The notes under the pieces are model-generated. The model did no database searches, was not told the origin of the DNA, and saw only the letters and a list, made by a program, of their open reading frames with translations. A stretch of 64,000 bases of DNA. Origin: Mactromeris polynyma (lineage: Eukaryota > Mollusca > Bivalvia > Venerida > Mactridae). The stretch is taken from positions 17,722,860 through 17,786,859 of the forward strand of contig JASFXZ010000005.1 of assembly GCA_032209605.1 (NCBI GenBank), given 5' to 3'. Shown here piece after piece: positions 24,701 through 36,700 of this stretch. The position numbers and the translations under genes were made by a program. Every line of letters begins with the position of its first letter. Within the stretch, counting starts at the first letter, position 1.

Positions 24701-27700
24701 TTTACAATTTCTGACAGTTACCTACTATGGTAGAACGCAGTCATAAGTCAACTGCGTTCAAAAGTTGGTGTGCTTTTTTGGTGTGATAAATCCAGTATTT
24801 TACTTGAACTCTTCCCTATGTTGAGTACAAATTTTCAAGATTCATCCAGGATGGAAAGATGTATAAATTGTGCTTTGAGATTTATGTACCGTTAAGTTAA
24901 TCCTAAATATCTACACAAAAATGATTTGTTCAAGCGTTGTCACATTCCATAAGCATCAACTATCAGTAATTTGAACTTGGATTATGTCGAATCTATGATG
25001 CAACAGGTATGGTTGATGCAGAGTCGTCTAGACATGATGGTATTGTCTGTACTGGAGACGTCTGTACTAGAGACATAGCTTATGCAAGTTTATTTTTGCA
25101 ACACGTTTTAAGGGTTGTGAGTTGAATAAAAAAGTACGATAAAGTATCAATAGTTATATCTTAGGTTAATGAGGCAATATATGTTGTGGAACATATTGCG
25201 ATACGTTGCTGAAGTATTGCAATATATCCTGGTACACTTCATGCATATCGAGGCACCCCTAGTAAATACTCTTGAAACACCCCTAGTAAATACTCTTGAA
25301 ACACCTCCCCTAGTAAATACTCTTGAAACACCCCTAGTAAATACTCGTGAAACACCCCTAGTAAAAACTCTTGAAACACCCCTAGTAAATACTCTTGAAA
25401 CACCCCTAGTAAATACTCTTGAAACACCCCTAGTAAATACTCTTGAAACACCCCTAGTAAATACTCTTGAAACACCCCCCCCTAGTAAATACTCTTGAAA
25501 CACCCCTAGTAAATACTCTTGAAACACCCCTAGTAAATACTCTTGAAACACCCCTAGTAAATACTCTTGAAACACCCCTAGTAAATACTCTTGAAACACC
25601 CCTAGTAAATACTCTTGAAACAGCCCTAGTAAATACTCTTGAAACACCCCTAGTAAATACTCTTGGAACACCTGAATACTTCATATCAAAAGTGTGTTTC
25701 TTTTTCTTGCATACAGGAAATAAACTAATTCTTGCTATTTGAGAAAATTAAGACCTTGAAGAATATACATGTAACAAAAATAAGGAGTGCTTTATTTACA
25801 TAACATGCATATATTTTATCATTTTCAGACATTAATCAACATTTTGATCAGTATTGTATTATCTAGTGGATCTCAGACTGTGATGGAAAGTCTACCAGGT
25901 ATGGGCGTGTTCCGTGGTGAACATACAGGATCTGTTATTCCACCCGCATTCTGTTCTGAGGTCGTTAAACTGGTTGCTATGCAGATGCAAGCACTTGGGG
26001 TATGTGCAGAGCTTTTTTAATTTGTACGTTTTTTTTGGATAGGGTTTTGCAATTGTTTGGTTACTGGTGTTTGTATAATGTGTACGTTATTGGTAAGTTG
26101 TATTATCTTTTGCTGGCTTTTGTACTTATTTTATAGTCTATATTACCTGCATTGTATAAACATTGTGTTTGCAAAGTTTTTTTCTAAGTAAACCCACTGA
26201 GTAGACTGTATTAGTAACTCACATTTAGTATGATGAAAACATTATTAGTTTTCGAATTTATCTCACAAATTTTTTTTATGTTATTATATAATATACATGT
26301 AAATGTATTGTAACTATGAGATTTTAAAAATCTGTATGATGCATCTATAGCTTTCGTTTGAATGAAACAAGTTCTGATAAAACGGGCATTTATAGATTTA
26401 TAGCTTAATAATTATTAAGTCTGTGTAAGCAAAAATCTTTTTTACTGCTTTCAAAACAATGTGTTGGTTAAATTGTATGTACAAATTTTCATTTAATATT
26501 GTTGTTTCGTATTTTGTGGGTTGTGCTATGTATTTGCTGTCAAACTGTGTATTACCGATGCTGTAGTTTTTGTTTTTATTTGTGAAACTAAATTCTGTTT
26601 TAATGCCCTGTCGGAGGAGCATATAGTAAACACACTGTGGGTTTGTAGATGAACTTGTGCTTGTTAGTTCATTCATCCAAAACACTTTTACTATGTTATG
26701 CTTTTCGAGGTATTATTCAACTTAGAATAGTTCAACATATTCACATGAGGCTAAACAAATATGTCAGACACAATGAGAATGTGTGTCACGCACAAGTGTC
26801 AGAGGTGCTTTTTTCTAGAGGTAGGGGAGGTAAGTGAGAAAAGTAAGCCTATGGAGGAAAGATAGCTGTCGAAAAAATGCTTGAACACTTTGATAGCTAC
26901 AAAATGGTGTCCGCCAGACTAAACATTATTTGGCATGGACGCCATTTTGTTTTGCAAAGCTAGCACTGTCGGATCACGCTACCTATCTAGAGATAGTGAC
27001 TTCTTTTCCTACGTTTAAGAAATGACTACCGCTAGGTAGAACTCTATTTTTCCTACCTCTAGAAAACATGCCTCAGGTTTACACCTCCCAAGTTACAGGG
27101 AAGGAAACTTACTCTGGGGGTCACTTACAAGTGACACTTCTTGTTTCTAGATTTTTGGAATTTACATTTAATGTACTGCCTTTTTAATGAAATATGTATT
27201 TCAGATTGAATTATAGTTTAACTGTTATATATTACGCTATAATAATGTTTAACACATGTTCTGTATCTGAATTAATTCTGATCTCCTCACCTCGCTCATT
27301 CTGTTGTATTTTTTTTATATGCTGTATCCTACCTTTTTTCCTTTCTGCAGTTATAAGTTCAATCCTAGAGAGCATTGTTCCTGTCATTTTCTTTTTTGTA
27401 CCTATGTTTTAATATTAAGATTAAACCTCTGGAATGTACTTCTACTTTGTGTCCATTTATTTCTTTAGTAAAAAAAGAACCAAGGATGTTTAATGAAATA
27501 TAAGCAAATTCTGTCAGGGCACAAATGATGCCAGGAGGCGCAGAGGGGGGTTTCTCCCCCGCTAAACTTGTCTTTCATTGGATCTAATTTGTTTCAGTGG
27601 GGGCTGTAAGATATATCAAGCAAATTGACGGAAACATGGCACTCTAGGTGATTGTTGGCTTTCTATATTTCTTTACTTGAAAGTCTGGTTTAACTGTTCT

Positions 27701-30700
27701 TTTCCTTATTACTCGAGTCTTTTGTTTTGTTTCAAATTAGCTATAAATATTTTGTTTCTTGTGTTGTGTTAGAATACAGGTAATTACAGATGGATTCCAC
27801 CTGACTTACTACAGCTGGCCAATAATGTAAGGGCATGAATGTGACTGTACAGACATATATATGTAAATCAATAACATTGTACTTCTTATATAAAAAATGT
27901 GTATATGCTTGAAAAGCTTGGTAAAGATTATATTTCATTTCTTTTGCATACACCCCAGAAAATGTCCCCTGTATTCATACGTCCTAGTGAAACCTTATAA
28001 ACCTGTAATGACCTTTAATTTTTGGAAAATCCTTTAAAATCTGTAATGACCTTTAATTTTTGGAAAATCCTTCAAAACCTGTAATGACTTATTTTTTTGG
28101 AAAATCCTTAAAAACCTGTAATGACCTTTATTTTTTGGAAAATCCTTTAAAACTTGTAATGACCTTTAATTTTTGGAAAATCCTTTAAAACCTGGAATGA
28201 CCTTTAATTTTTGGAAAATCCTTTAAAACCTTAATTTATCAGACCAGCCTAGAAAATCATGTATTTCACTCTCCAAACATTAAGATTTTTATCTCTCAGT
28301 TTGCCATGTCCTTTGAGAGCAATGAATATTATATATATATTGTACCATTCACTTATGAGAACTGCAGCCTTATGATACTACTTGCATATGTCATGTATTT
28401 GTAAAAAATGTCTCCGATTGCCCAGACAGGATCCTCCTGTCCTTGCAGGGGCAAACGCACAGTCAGCTCATCTTGGCCGCATTGATCCACCAAATAGATT
28501 ATCAAAATTAGCCTTTATTTGTGCTTTATTTGTACAGAACTAGCACTAAAAAACCTTTATTTTGATATATTGCAACCTTTTTAAAAACCTTTATTTTAAT
28601 TGAAACCTTTGTGGAGACCTGATGTATGTCTGATACATAAGGTTATCTTACGCTGTTTTCAATGTTCATATGTCAAAGACACGATGCAATACTGTTCTAC
28701 TGGAATTTCATTGAACCAGATACTAGTACCTCAGTATTTTGTAAGCCAGGTTGCTTGTATCATTAAAGTTACTCTGCTTGAATATCTTCAGCACAATTGT
28801 GCTTTGCTTTTACTGTTGTACTTCGATTTTATAAAAGAAAAACAATGCTTTACCAAGCTTTTTCATGTAGTGATGTGTACTGTAAGTGTATATTACTGAA
28901 CAGCATGTCATGAGATCTCTGATGTGAATGTTTTCTATGCTAAACCATGAATTGTTTCCCAGTACCATATGGCCCCTTTGCATATAACAATTGCACTGAC
29001 TATAAAATGACTTAATTTATATCCGTCCCATCCACTGATGGAAATTATTGTTTTGTCATCCTTCAAGAATGTCAGTTTAACTTGCGTTGTTTAATGAACA
29101 TATTTGTACATTTTGATGACCTTTGAGCATGCATTGACTTTGGCCTAGTACCAGATTGATGGTTCAAAGTGTTGAAGCTGTCCATATTTATGTAGTTTTT
29201 ACACCCTGGGAGTTACTAAAAATGATGCGTGTCATGAAAAATGGCTGACCTTTGTGATATTTTGGTTTGTATGAAGTGGTTTTCATAAGTTGCTGTGATT
29301 CCATGCTATAAGTACCCATCTTTTCACTGTCTTATATTGAAGATTGGGGAAGGGGCATAAAGTGTTTCTTCTGTCCATCCGTCTGTGTGGTTTCTGATCA
29401 ATAGGTCTTGAAAGGATAGATAGATTCAATTCATATTGGGCACAAAAGCATAGGATAGTAAAAAACTGGTCAACTTTGATTTCGGTAACAATCCATCAAC
29501 TGTTGGAAGAGTTATGGCCCTTTATTACTTAAAATTGGTTTTCAATTAAAAAGCTTATAGCAGGGCATGTGTCATGTGGACACATCTAGTTTCATAACAA
29601 ATTTGTTAGCTAATGTTTGGTGGAATTTGAGACTAGTATTAATTAGAATGCATTGCTTAAAACGAATGTAGCGGTAGATGTGAAAGAGTAAACATGTCGC
29701 CAAGTAGGATCACTGCAATATACTGAATTGTGATAATTGTGTCTAAATTGTGTATGCATCCTTACTAAATGAATTCCATAAACCCGTATGTACGTATGCA
29801 TCAGCACTTATAGAATAAATCGAGGGCTCAATGCAACACTGTCGTAACTTTTATATAAATACATAGGAGTTACGACAGTGTTGTGTTGAGCCCTCGAGAT
29901 GCTTCCATATCATAACTACCTGAAACTACGACATTAACATTTGTATAGTTTATTACTCTCATACATAGAAGAACTAACTGTTGACAAAACATTCAAACGC
30001 AAAAAAACTAATTCTACATTTCACTTGTTTTTACGCTGTTTGACCCGTTTACATAATTTATCCTTTATTTCATAAATTTTAGCTCCAGTTATTTATTTTT
30101 AATCAATTATTTGATCCGCTAGCTTTCATTGCTGATTCATTGCTTGTATTAGTTGTTTCATAAAGTTGCTTCGTATTATTTCATTTAAATGGGAAAATAA
30201 ATGTAATGGAAAAGTGAAATGTGAAATCTCATAAATACTTGACAGGCAGTACGTGGCTTATAAATGTAGTCTTACATCTAATTTAAGGGAGGAAAATGAT
30301 ATGGCTTGAGCTAAGCAACTTTATGAGCATAAACCCTTGCCAAATTTGTTCAGTAGATTCATTATTAAAATGTAAATTTATCATATGTGACTGATTTCAG
30401 GAGCAATTTTCCTTGGAGCAGATCTGTGGAGGTATCGCAGATTTCCCTACAAGTGAGCGTGGTATCAACATGCTCGTGAACTTTATCTTACCTTTGTGTA
30501 TCAGGGTGGGATGTGGTAGGAGAGGTTTGTATAGTTATCCATTTATTCAGGGTTTTGCAAAATATTGTAACTGCTTTTTTACCAAAACCGAGTAAAGATA
30601 TATATATGAGGGGTGCTCAAAAAGTTTTTGGGAAAAGTGCCATGTCTTCTTTAATATTAAATATTTGTAACAAAAATTTTGACTGTAAAGACAGTGGAGT

Positions 30701-33700
30701 ATAGTTCATAAAATGCATTGCTTTATTTTTATGTATTACAAATAACGCACATTCTATTGTCACTACAGAAACGTCATGATGACAAGTTTGTGAATTGTAC
30801 ATGCATATGACTGAATACTTACTGCAAGAAGTTTATAGATAAATAAAAATAAAATATTATTAATAAAAATTCACTCTTAATTTGATGTTTTTTTTATTAC
30901 TATCTTTTATAAATCACCTGCCTACACAGTTTCATATTGTCCCCAATGTGACTATATATGAAATAAATACCATCATTGATGGTGTGCAGTGGTGTGATTT
31001 TTTGCTCCAGGTTGGAAATTGTTTTGGAAATTGTATTGATAGTTGTAAAGTTTCCGATTGCTATTTTACAGATACCCCAAAGTTGAGACAAGTTGACATC
31101 AATTTTGCTCTGTTAGTGATTCTTAACATTTTGAATCCACCAACCAAGGTTTCCACTGGAAGCCAGAACAGTACAAAATCAGCATTGCATCATCTCTCCA
31201 TCTCTGAACACGGGCGATGTGGAAGTATGAGTAATAGTCATAAGAGTTACGTCAAGTTTCAAGGGAATGAACTCTTGGTGCAGACTGCTTACTTAGGTTA
31301 GTGGAAACTCTTTTGATTACTTCGTTTTTGATAGAAAAGTTATTTGGTCACACCTATGTTACTATATTTGTCTTAGTGTGTTTTTATCACTGAAATTATT
31401 ATGATATAAAACTTTCTGGTGAACAAAGAAACCAATTTGCCCAAAATCAGAAATCTGCCCCTTCCATCCAATACATTCATAGATTGGTACACTACAGTAT
31501 ACAGAATGGAACTTTGTATTGCATATCACTTGTTTTCATTTTGTTTCTGGTAGTTGAAAAACTGCATTAGTCTAAAAAGTCAAAGCTTTTCTATTGGTCA
31601 GAATGATTTATTTCAGGTTTGGAAATTATGATGGCATGTTTTGACAAATGTTTGGCATCAGAATGGCACAGAGTGGCGAAGTGTATTATACAGAAGTCAC
31701 AGCTAAGAAGTTTGTATATTTCTCTGATAAATTACTATTCTGTATCCATCATGAAAAATGTTTCTTCTGATTAGCTGGAAGCTTTATTGTGCCCTGACCA
31801 CATCGGATGGGCAAGTTGATTTACCCTTTCCTGTCCGTTCAACTTAAGTTTGTGTCGCTCATAATCTAAAAAAGTATTTGGCCTAGAGTAATGAAACTTT
31901 GTAGGAATATAAGTCATCACATGAAATTACACACCTTGTTTGTGCCCCCACAACTGTGTGGGAGCAATTTGATTTACCCTTGTCCATCCGTTCATTCCAC
32001 AAAACTTGTGTAGTTCATTTCTCAAAAAGAATGTGACAACGAGTAACAGAACTTCTTAGGAATATTGGTCATCAAATGGCATTTATTGCATCTATTTAGT
32101 AAGAGCAGAGTTATACCCTTGAGCAAGACCACCTTAATAATGAGACCATCTCAAAATTAAGAACCCAATGTTCATGTCCATTTTCTCTGTTTTGCTCTTT
32201 ATTCAACCTTGACATTAAGAACACCGCAATATTAAGACCAGATTTCTAAGTGTGGTCTTATTATCGAGGTCTTATTGTAATTTTGTAAATTTATAATTTC
32301 ATTCACATTGCAGTATGTTTACCACTATGGAATTTCCTGGACTTCGTTGTCACTCACAGGCCCTCTATCTTCCTGATGCTTCAACCATTTATTCAGTTCA
32401 AGGTTAGTAAAAAAACAAGGGGCCTTATTCACAAAACATTTTAACTGAACCTCAGATTTAAAATGCTCTTTTTATGCCCCCCACTCAAGGGGAGGGGGGC
32501 ATATAGATTTTTGCTCTTACTTTGTTATTATAGTATAGATTTTAATAAAAAATAGCGAAAGTGTAGCATGGGAAATAACAATTAATCAGACGAAATTTCG
32601 TTTGTTTAGATTCCATGAAAATGAAAGACTGGCCAATACAACTTTTAAAAATTTAAAGTCTAAGTTTGAGTTCCTGACTTAAAATGTTTGTGAATAAGGC
32701 CTGTGTGTTTTTGTTTGATGTATCTGTAAGTTATGATAGACTACAGTTAAGAGATTTATGTTACTGAATTTTGTACAGATAGTGTGTTTTAATATGTTAG
32801 GTACAGGCCAGAATTTTGAAAAGCATGCTGTGGTTTTTATTTTAGATGATGAGAATCAACTGTGATACTGCCCAGGAGTATTATGTACAACAGACTATAA
32901 AAGACAAACTACAAGGTTATAGTTTCACCCATCCCAAGTGTACAGGATCAGTTCTGGTAGAACTGGCGCTAGAGTTAAAACAGGTCAAAGAGGAGTTTAT
33001 ATCTACTGGTGGTAAGTGAATGAATTTGTAGATGTTAGTTTGAGGTAAAATCTGACTTATGGCAGTCATTAATATTAGCTCACATAGACTAGCTGAACAT
33101 AGTGAAGGCTATGGGTGGATGTTATAGTCTAGCTGAACTTAATGAAGGCTCTGGGTGGATGTTATAGTCTAGCTGAACTTAATGAAGGCTATGGGTGGAT
33201 GTTATAGTCTAGCTGAACTTAATGAAGGCTCTGGGTGGGTGTTATAGTCTAGCTGAACTTAATGAAGGCTCTGGGTGGGTGTTATAGTCTAGCTGAACTT
33301 AATGAAGGCTCTGGGTGGGTGTTATAGTCTAGCTGAACTTAATGAAGGCTCTGGGTGGGTGTTATAGTCTAGCTGAACTAAGTGAAGGCTCTGGGTGGGT
33401 GTTATAGTCTAGCTGAACTAAGTGAAGGCTCTGGGTGGGTGTTATAGTCTAGCTGAACTGAGTGAAGGCTCTGGGTGGGTGTTATAGTCTAGCTGAACTT
33501 AATGAAGGCTCTGGGTGGGTGTTATAGTCTAGCTGAACTTAATGAAGGCTCTGGGTGGGTGTTATAGTCTAGCTGAACTTAATGAAGGCTCTGGGTGGGT
33601 GTTATAGTCTAGCTGAACTTAATGAAGGCTATGGGTGGATGTTATAGTCTAGCTGAACTTAATGAAGGCTCTGGGTGGGTGTTATAGTCTAGCTGAACTT

Positions 33701-36700
33701 AATGAAGGCTCTGGGTGGGTGTTATAGTCTAGCTGAACTTAATGAAGGCTCTGGGTGGGTGTTATAGTCTAGCTGAACTTAGTGAAGGCTCTGGGTGGGT
33801 GTTATAGTCTAGCTGAAATTAGTGAAGGCTCTGGGTGGGTGTTATAGTCTAGCTGAACTAAGTGAAGGCTCTGGGTGGGTGTTATAGTCTAGCTGAACTA
33901 AGTGAAGGCTCTGGGTGGGTGTTATAGTCTAGCTGAACTTAGTGAAGGCTCTGGGTGGGTGTTATAGTCTAGCTGAACTTAATGAAGGCGCTGGGTGGAT
34001 GTTATAGTCTAGCTGAACTAAGTGAAGGCTCTGGGTGGGTGTTATAGTCTAGCTGAAATTAGTGAAGGCTCTGGGTGGGTGTTATAGTCTAGCTGAACAT
34101 AGTGAAGGTTCTGGGTGGGTGTTATAGTCTAGCTGAAATTAGTGAAGGCTCTGGGTGGGTGTTATAGTCTAGCTGAACTAAGTGAAGGCTCTGGGTGGGT
34201 GTTATAGTCTAGCTGAACTTAATGAAGGCTCTGGGTGGGTGTTATAGTCTAGCTGAAATTAGTGAAGGCTCTGGGTGGATGTTATAGTCTAGCTGAACTA
34301 AGTGAAGGCTCTGGGAGGGTGTTATAGTCTAGCTGAACTTAATGAAGGCTCTGGGTGGGTGTTATAGTCTAGCTGAACTTAATGAAGGCTCTGGGTGGGT
34401 GTTATAGTCTAGCTGAACTTGATGAAGGCTCTGGGTGGGTGTTATAGTCTAGCTGAACTTAATGAAGGCTCTGGGTGGGTGTTATAGTCTAGCTGAACTT
34501 AGTGAAGGCTCTGGGTGGGTGTTATAGTCTAGCTGAAATTAGTGAAGGCTCTGGGTGGGTGTTATAGTCTAGCTGAACTAAGTGAAGGCTCTGGGTGGGT
34601 GTTATAGTCTAGCTGAACTAAGTGAAGGCTCTGGGTGGGTGTTATAGTCTAGCTGAACTTAGTGAAGGCTCTGGGTGGGTGTTATAGTCTAGCTGAACTT
34701 AATGAAGGCGCTGGGTGGATGTTATAGTCTAGCTGAACTAAGTGAAGGCTCTGGGTGGGTGTTATAGTCTAGCTGAAATTAGTGAAGGCTCTGGGTGGGT
34801 GTTATAGTCTAGCTGAACATAGTGAAGGTTCTGGGTGGGTGTTATAGTCTAGCTGAAATTAGTGAAGGCTCTGGGTGGGTGTTATAGTCTAGCTGAACTA
34901 AGTGAAGGCTCTGGGTGGGTGTTATAGTCTAGCTGAACTTAATGAAGGCTCTGGGTGGGTGTTATAGTCTAGCTGAAATTAGTGAAGGCTCTGGGTGGAT
35001 GTTATAGTCTAGCTGAACTAAGTGAAGGCTCTGGGAGGGTGTTATAGTCTAGCTGAACTTAATGAAGGCTCTGGGTGGGTGTTATAGTCTAGCTGAACTT
35101 AATGAAGGCTCTGGGTGGGTGTTATAGTCTAGCTGAACTTGATGAAGGCTCTGGGTGGGTGTTATAGTCTAGCTGAACTTAATGAAGGCTCTGGGTGGGT
35201 GTTATAGTCTAGCTGAACTAAGTGAAGGCTCTGGGTGGGTGTTATAGTCTAGCTGAACTAAGTGAAGGCTCTGGGTGGGTGTTATAGTCTAGCTGAACTA
35301 AGTGAAGGCTCTGGGTGGGTGTTATAGTCTAGCTGAACTAAGTGAAGGCTCTGGGTGGGTGTTATAGTCTAGCTGAACTAAGTGAAGGCTCTGGGTGGGT
35401 GTTATAGTCTAGCTATAATTAGTGAAGGCTCTGGGTGGGTGTTATAGTCTAGCTGAACATAGTGAAGGCTCTGGGTGGGTGTTATAGTCTAGCTGAACTT
35501 AATGAAGGCTCTGGGTGGGTGTTATAGTCTATCTGAACATAGTGAAGGCTCTGGGTGGGTGTTATAGTCTAGATGAACATAGTGAAGGCTCTGGGTGGGT
35601 GTTATAGTCTAGATGAACATAGTGAAGGCTATGGGTGGGTGTTATAGTCTAGCTGAACTTAATGAAGGCTCTGGGTGGGTGTTATAGTCTAGCTGAACTT
35701 AATGAAGGCTCTGGGTGGGTGTTATAGTCTAGCTGAACTAAGTGAAGGCTCTGGGTGGGTGTTATAGTCTAGCTGAACTAAGTGAAGGCTCTGGGTGGGT
35801 GTTATAGTCTAGCTGAACTAAGTGAAGGCTCTGGGTGGGTGTTATAGTCTAGCTGAACTAAGTGAAGGCTCTGGGTGGGTGTTATAGTCTAGCTGAAATT
35901 AGTGAAGGCTCTGGGTGGGTGTTATAGTCTAGCTGAACTTAGTGAAGGCTCTGGGTGGGTGTTATAGTCTAGCTGAACTTAGTGAAGGCTCTGGGTGGGT
36001 GTTATAGTCTAGCTGAACATAGTGAAGGCTCTGGGTGGGTGTTATAGTCTAGCTGAACTTAATGAAGGCTTTGGGTGGGTGTTATAGTCTAGCTGAACTT
36101 AATGAAGGCTCTGGGTGGATGTTATAGTCTAGCTGAACTTAATGAAGGCTTTGGGTGGGTGTTATAGTCTAGCTGAACTTAATGAAGGCTCTGGGTGGGT
36201 GTTATAGTCTAGCTGAACTTAGTGAAGGCTCTGGGTGGGTGTTATAGTCTAGCTGAACTAAGTGAAGGCTCTGGGTGGGTGTTATAGTCTAGCTGAACTT
36301 AATGAAGGCTCTGGGTGGGTGTTATAGTCTAGCTGAAATTAGTGAAGGCTCTGGGTGGATGTTATAGTCTAGCTGAACTAAGTGAAGGCTCTGGGAGGGT
36401 GTTATAGTCTAGCTGAACTTAATGAAGGCTCTGGGTGGGTGTTATAGTCTAGCTGAACTTAATGAAGGCTCTGGGTGGGTGTTATAGTCTAGCTGAACTT
36501 GATGAAGGCTCTGGGTGGGTGTTATAGTCTAGCTGAACTTAATGAAGGCTCTGGGTGGGTGTTATAGTCTAGCTGAACTAAGTGAAGGCTCTGGGTGGGT
36601 GTTATAGTCTAGCTGAACTAAGTGAAGGCTCTGGGTGGGTGTTATAGTCTAGCTGAACTAAGTGAAGGCTCTGGGTGGGTGTTATAGTCTAGCTGAACTA

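Noticed and set aside
25147..25742. Long repetitive open frames on both strands (FQEYLLGV, SRVFTRGV, NTLETPLV)
   Set aside because: By-product of a 24-bp minisatellite without stops.
30882..31301. A separate 139-residue protein
   Set aside because: Only the portion from 31072 is protein-like and it fits as a UNC80 exon; the upstream part is intron.
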